This document shows, piece by piece, positions 25,032-32,566 of a DNA stretch of 64,000 nt; within the stretch, counting starts at the first letter, position 1, and every line of letters begins with the position of its first letter. Source of the DNA: Macrococcoides psychrotolerans. GTDB taxonomy: Bacteria > Bacillota > Bacilli > Staphylococcales > Staphylococcaceae. A program made the position numbers and the translations under genes. The stretch covers positions 248,001 to 312,000 of the forward strand of contig NZ_CP124591.1 in the NCBI RefSeq assembly GCF_038095555.1, given 5' to 3'. The notes under the pieces were generated by a model that did not search any database, was not told where the DNA came from, and was given only the letters and a program-made list of their open reading frames with translations.

Positions 25032-25613
25032 ATGACAATTCAGGCAGTGGCAGAATTTGCTCGAGAAATTGAAAAACTAAAAACAGTGAAGCGCAGAAGC
25101 GATACGCTGGACGGGCGATTTGAAAACAGTGCAGAGCATTCATGGCAAGCCGCCCTTATCGCTAATGAATTTGCTCCGTATTATCCAGAAAATATTGATA
25201 TTTCAATGGTCACTCGAATGTTACTCGTACATGATTTAGGAGAAATATATGCAGGGGACACCTGGGTATTTGATGACGAAGGAAAGGCTGATGCATTTGA
25301 AAGAGAGAGGGATTCTTTAAGTAAGGTGATTGCGAGCCTGCCGCAAGCTTCTCAAGCTTCCATTCTTTCTTTATGGGAAACATTTGAACGTGGAGAAAGT
25401 CATGAAGCGAAGTACGCGCGAATTATAGATGCCCTTATCGCACTTACCAATTTACATGAAGTTAGTGAAGTGAATTATAATCCATACAATCTGACAAAAA
25501 GCCAGGTCGTGCGTAAAAAACAGTTTATCGGTGAAGATGCACCTGAAATCTGGGCATACGCACAAGACTTGATTCATCAATGTGTACAAAAAGGATTGTT
25601 AATCGATGAATAA
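25032..25613 (+). CDS. HD-domain hydrolase (YfbR/5'-deoxynucleotidase-like)
   Basis: A 193-residue HD-domain phosphohydrolase. The metal ligands are visible as ENSAEHSWQAAL (first His), VHDLGEIYAGD (the HD pair) and a later Asp in RIIDALIALTN. The closest general relatives are 5'-deoxynucleotidases and similar nucleotide phosphatases. The ATG at 25032 has AAGGAGGA ideally placed; the longer in-frame form would overlap the upstream gene. It is co-transcribed with the LLM oxidoreductase; a functional link is not apparent. Confidence 0.82.
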   Translation: MTIQAVAEFAREIEKLKTVKRRSDTLDGRFENSAEHSWQAALIANEFAPYYPENIDISMVTRMLLVHDLGEIYAGDTWVFDDEGKADAFERERDSLSKVIASLPQASQASILSLWETFERGESHEAKYARIIDALIALTNLHEVSEVNYNPYNLTKSQVVRKKQFIGEDAPEIWAYAQDLIHQCVQKGLLIDE

Positions 25614-25664
25614 ACCGTAACAATTTGAGATAATAAAGTATACATTGATAAAGGTGGAAGTGAA

Positions 25665-26231
25665 ATGAGAATTATTGTATATTGCGGTGCAAGTGAAGGG
25701 AATGAAGCCATCTATCTAGAAAATGCGAGAACATTAGGTAAGTGGATTGCTGATAATCACCATTCCCTTGTATATGGTGGAGGAAATGTAGGATTAATGG
25801 GAGAAGTTGCAAATACTGTGCTCGAACATGATGGACGTGTAGTTGGTGTCATTCCAAAGTTTCTAGCTGATAGAGAAATTGCACATAACGGTTTGACGGA
25901 TTTAATCGTAGTAGATAACATGTCCGAACGAAAGAATAAAATTCTTGAAATAGGAGATGTTTGTATCGCATTACCAGGAGGACCCGGCACGCTAGAAGAA
26001 ATTAGTGAAGTCGTTTCATGGTCACGTATTGGACAAAATGACAGACCTTGCATTTTATATAATGAGAGTGGGTATTATGACCTTTTAGAAGCATTCTATG
26101 ACAATATGGTCGATAAAGGTTTTCTGACACAAGCAGATAGAGACAACGTATATTTTGTTAAAAGTATTGAAGTATTAAATGAAGTGATAGAAAACTATAG
26201 AGAACCTGAAATAAGAATATATAAAAAATAA
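25665..26231 (+). CDS. LOG-family phosphoribohydrolase-like protein (TIGR00730 type)
   Basis: A 188-residue Rossmann protein with the defining motif PGGPGTLEEISEV near residue 107 and an N-terminal VYCGASEGNE / YGGGNVGLMGEVA. LOG proteins cleave the N-glycosidic bond of (modified) AMP to give ribose 5-phosphate and a base; bacterial members have housekeeping roles in nucleotide clean-up. The start follows AAGGTGG by 7 bases. A terminator overlaps its stop codon. Confidence 0.88.
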   Translation: MRIIVYCGASEGNEAIYLENARTLGKWIADNHHSLVYGGGNVGLMGEVANTVLEHDGRVVGVIPKFLADREIAHNGLTDLIVVDNMSERKNKILEIGDVCIALPGGPGTLEEISEVVSWSRIGQNDRPCILYNESGYYDLLEAFYDNMVDKGFLTQADRDNVYFVKSIEVLNEVIENYREPEIRIYKK

Positions 26232-26257
26232 GATCCAGAGCTGGATCTTATTTTTTA
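26229..26257. terminator. bidirectional terminator between the LOG gene and tcyP
   Basis: AAGATCCAG / CTGGATCTT stem with a 2-3 base loop and T-rich flank; it overlaps the stop codons of both convergent genes. Confidence 0.85.
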
Positions 26258-27649
26258 TGCTTCAGTTTGTTCCACAACTGCGTGCTTGTCATTAAAGATA
26301 TTACGGTTAAATGTTCCGAGCATACGAGAAGTTACCGTACCACTTAGCATACTGCCATTTACATTTAGTGCAGTACGTCCCATATCAATCAATGGTTCAA
26401 CAGTAATTAATACACCCGCAAGTGCGATAGGTAATCCCATAGATGAAAGCACAATAATCGCTGCAAACGTTGCACCACCACCAACACCTGCAACACCGAA
26501 TGAACTAATTGCGGTAATCACTGCGAGTTGAATGATAAATTCAGGTGACAGTGGGTTAATACCTACAGTTGGTGCAATCATCACTGCAAGCATCGCTGGA
26601 TAAATTCCTGCACATCCATTTTGTCCCATCGTTGCACCGAATGATGCTGACATATTCGCAGTTGCATCATCCACTCCAAGTGCATTTTTCTGTGCAGAAA
26701 TGTTAAGTGGAATTGCACCAGCACTAGAACGAGAAGTGAAGGCGAAGATTAAGGTCGGAATAACTTTTTTAAGATATGTAATTGGGTTTAATCCAAATAC
26801 AGCTACAAGAACGAGATGAATAATGAACATCGTAATAAGTGCAGCATATGAAGCAAGCACAAATTTCCCAAGCTCCATAATGCCAGCAAAGTTTGTGCTG
26901 GCAATCATATTTGCCATAAGCGCAAGCACCCCGAATGGAGTTAAACGTAAGATGATTGTGACAAGGCGCATAACAACAGCAAATATAGCATCCACCATCT
27001 TTGTAAACATTTCCGCATGTTCAGGTTGTTTGCGACGTACGCCAAGCACAGCAACACCGACTAAAAATGAAAAGATAACAACAGAGATAACTGAAGTCGG
27101 ACGTCCACCCGTCATATCCATAAAGATATTTGACGGAATGAAATTCACGATACGTTGAGGCATCGTTTTTTGTTCCATCGTATCAAATTTCTGCTGAATC
27201 TCTGTACCGCGCATTTTTTGATCTTGTCCGATATGAATTTGATCTGCATTTAAATCAAAGAGTAGTGCGGATCCGATACCAATAAGTGCAGCGACTAATG
27301 TCGTCGTGATTAAAGTTCCGATAACCCATGCTGCCATCTTACCTAAACGGTCTGCGGCATCTAAGTTGATAATCGAGCGAATAATTGACACCATGACTAG
27401 CGGTACGACGATAACCATAAGTAGTTGAACATATCCGCTACCGATAATTGAATACCAGTCAAGCGTATTTTCAGTTATCTTGCTGCCAGATCCATAGGCA
27501 ACTTGAAGAAAAATTCCGAGAAGAATCCCGAGTGCCATACCAGTAAACACACGCTTTGAAAATGAAATGTGTTTCTTATGCATTAGAATTAGTAATCCTA
27601 TAAGAATACTAAGAATTAAGACGTTAAAAAAAGTTAACCAGTTTTCCAT
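26255..27649 (-). CDS. tcyP: L-cystine symporter TcyP (DAACS family)
   Basis: A 464-residue dicarboxylate/amino acid:cation symporter-fold protein. Family signatures: VPLVMVSIIRSI in the third helix region, the serine-rich re-entrant loop TSRSSAGAIPLNISAQ, and GATMGQNGCAGIYPAMLAVMIAP. This arrangement, with an N-terminal HKKHISFSKR loop, matches TcyP cystine transporters of bacilli and staphylococci rather than GltP/DctA. GGAGGT precedes the start. The sequence upstream up to 27752 shows no clear riboswitch, so CymR-type repression is possible but not evident. Confidence 0.88.
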   Translation of the reverse strand: MENWLTFFNVLILSILIGLLILMHKKHISFSKRVFTGMALGILLGIFLQVAYGSGSKITENTLDWYSIIGSGYVQLLMVIVVPLVMVSIIRSIINLDAADRLGKMAAWVIGTLITTTLVAALIGIGSALLFDLNADQIHIGQDQKMRGTEIQQKFDTMEQKTMPQRIVNFIPSNIFMDMTGGRPTSVISVVIFSFLVGVAVLGVRRKQPEHAEMFTKMVDAIFAVVMRLVTIILRLTPFGVLALMANMIASTNFAGIMELGKFVLASYAALITMFIIHLVLVAVFGLNPITYLKKVIPTLIFAFTSRSSAGAIPLNISAQKNALGVDDATANMSASFGATMGQNGCAGIYPAMLAVMIAPTVGINPLSPEFIIQLAVITAISSFGVAGVGGGATFAAIIVLSSMGLPIALAGVLITVEPLIDMGRTALNVNGSMLSGTVTSRMLGTFNRNIFNDKHAVVEQTEA

Positions 27650-27752
27650 CTGATTAAATACCTCCGAAATATTATTTTGTAGACTTTACTACTTTACAAT
27701 GGAAAGTAATATATTTCAAGAGTAGAATTGAAAATGAATATAATAAACAGAG

Positions 27753-28206
27753 GTGGCGAACAAAGATGAAGTCCGCCACCTAGGTAGTGGGAACTAGTTA
27801 TTTATCGTTGTATGTGGCGAACAATGATGAAGTTCGCCACATAGGTAGTGGGAACTAGATGTTTATCGCTGTATGTGGCGAACAAAGGTAAAGTCCGCCA
27901 CCTAGGCAGTGGGAACAAGGTATTTATCGCTGTATGTGACGAACAAAGGTAAAGTTCGCCACCTAGGTAGTGAGAACTAGATGTTTATCGCTGTATGTGG
28001 CGAACAAAGGCAAAGTCCGCCACCTAGGTAGTGAGAACAAGATGTTTATCGCTGTATGTGGCGAACAAAGGTAAAGTCCGCCACCTAGGTAGTGAGAACT
28101 AGATGTTTATCGCTGTATGTGGCGAACAAAGGCAAAGTCCGCCACCTAGGTAGTGGGAACAAGGTATTTATCGTTGTATGTGGCGAACAAAGGTAAAGTC
28201 CGCCAC
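27753..28206. repeat. tandem array of eight hairpin units with an exact 61-bp period
   Basis: Eight 27-base hairpins (GTGGCGAAC - 9-base loop - GTTCGCCAC or GTCCGCCAC) begin at 27753 and then every 61 bases, the last at 28180. They are separated by seven near-identical 34-base linkers of the form CTAGGTAGTGRGAAC…TTTATCGYTGTAT. Unit 2 (27814-27840) has the perfect palindrome; most others have one A-C mismatch. The period is not a multiple of three and no reading frame crosses the array. It fills the 564-base gap between tcyP and the NERD-domain gene and ends 7 bases from the NERD stop codon. Confidence 0.97.
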
Positions 28207-28213
28207 CTACACC

Positions 28214-29170
28214 TCAGTCATTTACCCAGACAATTTTATAAGTATATTCATCATGCTTTTCTTTCAATATAAATGATGCATGTTCAGAAGCGATATAAGC
28301 TTTTCCACATGTTTTACCTATCGATGCATAGTTTTTGCTCATAATTTTCTTGATTGTCGTTTTTCCTATACCTGTGAAGTCAACAATTTCAGATGTTTTT
28401 ACATGACTTTGTTTAAGAAGTGCTATGGTATCGAATGCGATGTGTACAGCTTCTTGCTTTGAAACACGTCTGCCACATTCACAAATAATACGTCGTTCTT
28501 TATTTTGAAACGATCTTAAAAAATTTTTACAAGAAGGACACTTTATTCCTTTCTTCATATCCTGGAAAGGATAGTAGTATATTCTTTCATGTTTGCTGTC
28601 TTTTTTATGGAATTTAGAAAGCGTCGTCAAAGCACTAATATCAACATCATTTGGTGGTTTAATGAGCGCATTTACAATACGGTCGATATCCTTATGAAAA
28701 ATAATATGTGAATGACCATTAAATCCTGTAACAATAAAGTCCGGATTAATAAACACGGCATAGCTTAATATTTTATAGTCCAGATTATGTTTCATGCAAA
28801 ACTGCTTCAATTTAATATGCGCTCCCTTAAATTGTGATATAGGATCCTTGATAACATAGTTCTGTTCACTGACAAAGTTGTTATCAATAAAAGCATAATG
28901 CCCGGAAAAATTTTTAATATCAAAATGAAATAAATAACCATCATGAATCACAAGAAAATCATATTGAACTTCACCGTGATAATTTAACCTCAGATCCCAT
29001 AACTTTGTACCACCGCAATTTTTAATGCGTTCGTAAAACTGTTTTTCTCCTATATAGCCAGAATATAAACGCTTGTATTGTGCTTCATCGAAATCGTCTA
29101 AGGTTATTCGACCTTGCACTTCAAATAAATATTTGACATAAGAGCTTGGCTCATAAGTTTTTACAAACAT
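28214..29170 (-). CDS. NERD-domain nuclease-related protein with zinc ribbon and HTH
   Basis: 318 residues. Residues 38 to about 160 form a NERD domain (nuclease-related, PD-(D/E)xK-like): GEKQFYERI, DFLVIHDG and the core FHFDIKNFSG, which fits D-…-D-x-K. A four-Cys zinc ribbon follows (CPSC at about 216 and CECG at about 235), then a helical region resembling a HTH (SEIVDFTGIGKTTIKKIMSKN). NERD proteins are widely distributed and poorly characterised; DNA or RNA binding and cleavage are plausible. It stands alone, with the hairpin array immediately 3' of its stop codon. Confidence 0.8.
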   Translation of the reverse strand: MFVKTYEPSSYVKYLFEVQGRITLDDFDEAQYKRLYSGYIGEKQFYERIKNCGGTKLWDLRLNYHGEVQYDFLVIHDGYLFHFDIKNFSGHYAFIDNNFVSEQNYVIKDPISQFKGAHIKLKQFCMKHNLDYKILSYAVFINPDFIVTGFNGHSHIIFHKDIDRIVNALIKPPNDVDISALTTLSKFHKKDSKHERIYYYPFQDMKKGIKCPSCKNFLRSFQNKERRIICECGRRVSKQEAVHIAFDTIALLKQSHVKTSEIVDFTGIGKTTIKKIMSKNYASIGKTCGKAYIASEHASFILKEKHDEYTYKIVWVND

Positions 29171-29238
29171 TTCGTCACCTCTACTTTAATATATACCGAT
29201 AAAACAAGGGTGACAAATTACAATTTTGAAAATATTAT

Positions 29239-29991
29239 TTATTTTGTGTAATGCAAAATCGTTTCGCTTAAACGTTGGCAAATTCCTTCAACACGGTCGT
29301 TATAGTACTGTGCAAATCGCTCATCCTGCACGTAAAGTGATGCCATATTTCTATGATATTCAGTGCTATACATCCCGCTCATTATTTCAAGCCACGACTT
29401 ATGATATTCAAAAATCTCTTTACCGATTGAATCACTAATGTCCAGATTTTCATTTATCATGACCTTTAATAATCCAAACATCTTACGTTCGGTATCCACC
29501 GCCTTATCATATGAATCTTGAGACAAATATTTATAATGCGCATGGCTTTTATTTAAAGACTTTTCATTATATTTGTCTCTCAGTTCTTTACCATATAATA
29601 CTTCATTCTCTTTCAGTTTTTCTTCTTTAAATGCTTCAAACTTCTGTTGTTCTGTCATTTGAATCTCTCCTTTTTGATATGAAATTGTGCTATCGATGAC
29701 TTTAATAAGTTTATCGATATGATTTGCCTGTTCGATTAAGCGCTCACGTTGCATGCTGAGGTGTGATAATGTATTCCCGTTTGTTAACATTCCCTTTATC
29801 TCTTCTAAAGAGAACTGCAATGATTTATAAAATAATATCAACTGCAGACGGTCCAGTTCTTTAGAAGAATACATGCGGTAACCTGATTCGGTATAATGAT
29901 GTGGTTTAAGTAGATTAATCGTGTCATAATAGCGTAAAGTGCGTGCACTTATACCTGTAAGTTCGCTTACTGCTTTTACTGTATAATACAT
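29239..29991 (-). CDS. MerR-family regulator with TipAS-type ligand domain
   Basis: 250 residues. N-terminal MerR HTH (VKAVSELTGISARTLRYYDTINLLKP, followed by GYRMYSSKELDRLQLI), a long dimerisation helix, then a TipAS-like C-terminal domain from about residue 115 (EAFKEEKLKENEVLYGKE…) as in Mta and TipAL, which bind hydrophobic drugs or thiopeptides and activate transcription. Its promoter has the 19-base spacer typical of MerR targets, so it probably controls itself. It is divergent from an S51-like peptidase gene that may be its target. Start follows AGGAGGTGATGC. Confidence 0.88.
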   Translation of the reverse strand: MYYTVKAVSELTGISARTLRYYDTINLLKPHHYTESGYRMYSSKELDRLQLILFYKSLQFSLEEIKGMLTNGNTLSHLSMQRERLIEQANHIDKLIKVIDSTISYQKGEIQMTEQQKFEAFKEEKLKENEVLYGKELRDKYNEKSLNKSHAHYKYLSQDSYDKAVDTERKMFGLLKVMINENLDISDSIGKEIFEYHKSWLEIMSGMYSTEYHRNMASLYVQDERFAQYYNDRVEGICQRLSETILHYTK

Positions 29992-30010
29992 TGCATCACC
30001 TCCTTTAATT

Positions 30011-30041
30011 AAATTACACCTTTACGCAACGTTAAGGTCAA
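30011..30041 (-). promoter_or_regulatory. MerR-type promoter with 19-base spacer and dyad
   Basis: On the minus strand TTGACC (30036-30041), exactly 19 bases, TAATTT (30011-30016). The spacer holds the dyad CCTTAAC-GTTGC-GTAAAGG (one mismatch), the classic site for MerR-family activators. Confidence 0.85.
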
Positions 30042-30084
30042 CAGTTGTGGTAAAATTAATAAAAATTTACACGAGGTGACATCT

Positions 30085-30738
30085 ATGACAAACATACTCA
30101 TGAGCACATTCCAGGCCAAATCAAGCTGGAATAATATATTACAGAAGTACTTAGAAAATAAAAAAGTGCTCGTCATTCCTTTCGCATTTGGTGATATCGT
30201 AAAAAATGAACGAGATTGGCTGAAAATATATGGACTCCGCAGCAAATATTATTTACAGATGGTGAATCCGCTCGTGAGTTTTGGAGTGAATAAAAAAGAT
30301 ATTTCCTGGGCAAAGTATTATTCCGATACATCTCGGACTTTAAAAGAGAAGATTAATAAAGCGGATGTACTGTTCTTCTCGGGAGGATACCCAGATTTAA
30401 TGATGAAGCGTCTGAAGGATATGGATGTAATAAAATCGATTCAGAAGTTTAAAGGAACAGTTATTGGTTTCAGCGCAGGTGCGATGGTTCAGATTGAAAA
30501 CTTCCACATTACGCCTGACAAGGATTATAATCACTTCTCCTATCATTATAGTTTAGAATTGTTACATGGATTTGATGTTGAAGTTCATTATGAGAAGTCC
30601 GACGACCATGATGCATATATTGATAAAGTAATCATGGAAAGAAATATTCCGGTATATGCGATAGGAGATAACGGTATCGTTATTGTTGAAGACAACCAAT
30701 TTAAAAGCTATGGAGATGTGACGTTTTATCATGTATAA
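30085..30738 (+). CDS. peptidase S51 (PepE)-like / type 1 glutamine amidotransferase-like protein
   Basis: 217 residues. The nucleophile elbow is GFSAGAM (Ser near residue 133), preceded by LFFSGGYPDLMM, as in dipeptidase E and cyanophycinase-like enzymes with a Ser-His-Glu/Asp triad. HYEKSDDHDAYIDK and YAIGDNGIVIVED match the later parts of the family. The ATG at 30085 has ACGAGGTG 6 bases upstream; an in-frame GTG at 30076 lies within that site. Divergent from the MerR-TipAS regulator. Confidence 0.8.
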   Translation: MTNILMSTFQAKSSWNNILQKYLENKKVLVIPFAFGDIVKNERDWLKIYGLRSKYYLQMVNPLVSFGVNKKDISWAKYYSDTSRTLKEKINKADVLFFSGGYPDLMMKRLKDMDVIKSIQKFKGTVIGFSAGAMVQIENFHITPDKDYNHFSYHYSLELLHGFDVEVHYEKSDDHDAYIDKVIMERNIPVYAIGDNGIVIVEDNQFKSYGDVTFYHV

Positions 30739-30801
30739 TACGTCCCACTAGATAATTCTTTAAGTTTTATTTATGATAACTATATTGAAAGGAATGATTT
30801 T

Positions 30802-31008
30802 ATGCCGATGATGAATGTTTATGTAACGCTTGAAGAGAAGAAGATGATTCAGGCAGTTGCTGAAGCTTTGGATATGAAAGTGTCAGATGTTTTTAAAACA
30901 TATTCAATGAAAGAAATAGAAAGTAAAGCACGTGATCTTGATATTGATCAAGTGTCAGTAAAGCAGGATAAACAGCATAAAGCGATGATGCGTGAGCTTG
31001 GGTTATAG
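30802..31008 (+). CDS. small ribbon-helix-helix-like protein, antitoxin-type
   Basis: A 68-residue protein with an N-terminal beta strand (MNVYVTLEEK) followed by two helices (KKMIQAVAEALD, KVSDVFKTYSMKEIESKA): a ribbon-helix-helix layout as in RelB/ParD-type antitoxins and small repressors. The start follows AAAGGAATG. No toxin-like reading frame adjoins it; the next 80 bases are non-coding and end in a terminator. Function unassigned: orphan antitoxin or small DNA-binding regulator. Confidence 0.6.
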   Translation: MPMMNVYVTLEEKKMIQAVAEALDMKVSDVFKTYSMKEIESKARDLDIDQVSVKQDKQHKAMMRELGL

Positions 31009-31086
31009 TGTTTACAACTCATTTTATGCGCTTTATAATATTTCTAAAGGTGGCTTTGTGCCGGTTTTCATTTATATGATGATTAC

Positions 31087-31116
31087 AGCGCCTTCCGATA
31101 TGGAAGGCGCTTTTTA
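31087..31116 (+). terminator. terminator after the RHH gene
   Basis: Perfect 10-bp stem AGCGCCTTCC / GGAAGGCGCT, 5-base loop, five T. Confidence 0.92.
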
Positions 31117-31130
31117 TTTTGGAGGTTATA

Positions 31131-31262
31131 ATGAAGGTTAATTTGTTTTTACTTGCGATGATGGCATTTTTAGCAGGGTTAAATGAGCTTGTGCTAGCAG
31201 GTATTCTACCTTATTTTGCGTGTGTAGAGGAATGTTTAAGGGATTTATGTGCTACAGCATGA
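31131..31262 (+). pseudogene. N-terminal remnant of an MFS transporter
   Basis: A good GGAGG site and ATG open a 43-codon frame whose first 30 residues (…LLAMMAFLAGLNELVLAGILPYFA) look like the first helix of DHA1-type MFS exporters. From about 31221 the frame runs into the 3' end of the convergent DUF3147 gene and stops. The remaining roughly 360 codons of a transporter are missing, so this is a deletion remnant. Confidence 0.7.
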
Positions 31263-31609
31263 TGAACGAGGCTGACAACTTTAGAAATTGTAAGCGCGCT
31301 CCCAAACCATGCGATAAATCCTGTAACTATACTCAGAGCATAGTTTGAAGTTGTGCTTAACATACTCCATGTAACGAGTATGCTGATCAAACCGCCAGTC
31401 ATGCCGAATACAGCACCGCGACATACGTTCGTTGCAAATTTATTACCGTACTCCATACCTGCAATTACAAGGGAAAGGAGGAATACAGCGGGGAATGTTG
31501 CGAATATACCGCCAAAATCTTCCCATGGGATTACTTTTGAAATGATATAGCTGAAAGCAACAGTGCTTCCGCCGATGAGGAATTTTAATAATAGTATTTT
31601 TATTTTCAT
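31211..31609 (-). CDS. DUF3147-family membrane protein (second of a pair)
   Basis: 132 residues with about four membrane helices and the family motif GGIFATFPAVFLLSLVIAG. The C-terminus is His/Lys-rich (HHAVAHKSLKHSSTHAK). The ATG at 31609 has AAGGAAG upstream; a longer in-frame form starting at 31672 would overlap the first gene of the pair and is not favoured. It follows its paralogue by 14 bases; the two may form a heteromeric small membrane complex. Function unknown. Its stop lies inside the MFS remnant on the other strand. Confidence 0.78.
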   Translation of the reverse strand: MKIKILLLKFLIGGSTVAFSYIISKVIPWEDFGGIFATFPAVFLLSLVIAGMEYGNKFATNVCRGAVFGMTGGLISILVTWSMLSTTSNYALSIVTGFIAWFGSALTISKVVSLVHHAVAHKSLKHSSTHAK

Positions 31610-31623
31610 CTGAAAGACTTCCT

Positions 31624-31983
31624 TTAGATATTTTTGAATGCGAATAATACGCAAGAAATAACAAACCAGCAAAGCGTTGATAACACAGCGCCTTTCTTAA
31701 ATCCTGTCTTAGGTACAAAGTATGATGCGAAGGTAACAGTTAAGATGCAGCTCGTAATACCGATGACGGCACCGCTGCTTAAATTCATCGAAGCATTTAC
31801 TAAATCTTCGCCGTGGTGATCGACTGATAGTGCAAGTATTGCTGCTAGAAATACAGCAGGAAGTGTAGCAAAGATACCACCGATTTTACCACCTACTTTA
31901 CTTGCAATGATAGATGCGCCAGCTACTGCAGCACCACCGATGATAAAGCGTAATATTAACCCGGACAATGATATTCCGAACAT
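31624..31983 (-). CDS. DUF3147-family membrane protein (first of a pair)
   Basis: 119 residues with about four membrane helices and GKIGGIFATLPAVFLAAILA, the same motif as in the downstream paralogue. It has AAAAGAGATGACC before the ATG. Tandem paralogues of small four-helix proteins often assemble as dual-topology or heteromeric transporters; whether this pair does is inference. Together they form a two-gene operon on the minus strand. Confidence 0.78.
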   Translation of the reverse strand: MFGISLSGLILRFIIGGAAVAGASIIASKVGGKIGGIFATLPAVFLAAILALSVDHHGEDLVNASMNLSSGAVIGITSCILTVTFASYFVPKTGFKKGAVLSTLCWFVISCVLFAFKNI

Positions 31984-32169
31984 TCAGGTCATCTCTTTTC
32001 TTTATTCGTGATTAATTTCACAATTAAGAATAAGCGTGTTTTAATATATTGTAAAGTCATTTAAACATAATGCCACGTAATTGTCACAAGTATTACTTTA
32101 CTAACTTGTTGGTAAAACATACTAAATTCCTATACTATTAAGATACGAACAAATTGTAGGAGAATGCTT

Positions 32170-32532
32170 GTGAAATATTTTTTGATTGCTATAGGAATCA
32201 TATCGACTGTACTTGGCTTCATCGGTGCAGCATTACCACTTTTGCCAACAACGCCATTTTTACTGCTGGCAGTATTCTGTTTCGCACGCAGTTCTGATCG
32301 TTTTCATGAATGGCTCGTGCGAACAAGGCTATATAAAAGTTATGTACAGGAGTTTTATGAACAAAAAGGATATACGATGAAGAAGAAATTTCAACTATTA
32401 CTGTCAGTATATATCGTTGTTGGATTTTCAATGTATATGGTCGATCATTTATATATTAGGATTGGACTTGGAATAATGTTGTTCCTACAGACGGTGGTAC
32501 TGTTTACGTTTGTGAAGACGATTAAAGAATGA
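32170..32532 (+). CDS. DUF454 (YbaN-like) inner membrane protein
   Basis: About 120 residues with the DUF454 signature GFIGAALPLLPTTPFLLLAVFCFARSS, then a soluble loop and two further helices. YbaN-like proteins have no assigned function. AGGAG at 32158-32162 fits a GTG start at 32170 (7-base spacing); the ATG at 32164 is only one base from it. The 180 bases before it hold a plausible TATACT -10 but nothing else. Confidence 0.8.
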   Translation: MKYFLIAIGIISTVLGFIGAALPLLPTTPFLLLAVFCFARSSDRFHEWLVRTRLYKSYVQEFYEQKGYTMKKKFQLLLSVYIVVGFSMYMVDHLYIRIGLGIMLFLQTVVLFTFVKTIKE

Positions 32533-32566
32533 AAGGCACGCATCATTTTGATGCGTGCCTTTTTGC
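32532..32566. terminator. bidirectional terminator between the DUF454 gene and malR
   Basis: AAGGCACGCATCA / GATGCGTGCCTT stem (12 bp) with a 4-base loop, overlapping the 3' end of the convergent malR gene. Confidence 0.92.

Noticed and set aside
27753..28206. CRISPR array
   Set aside because: Repeat-plus-linker geometry (27 + 34 bases) looks similar, but the linkers are nearly identical to each other and no cas genes are in the window.
30802..31262. Toxin-antitoxin pair made of the RHH protein and the following 43-codon frame
   Set aside because: A terminator separates them and the short frame resembles an MFS first helix rather than a toxin.
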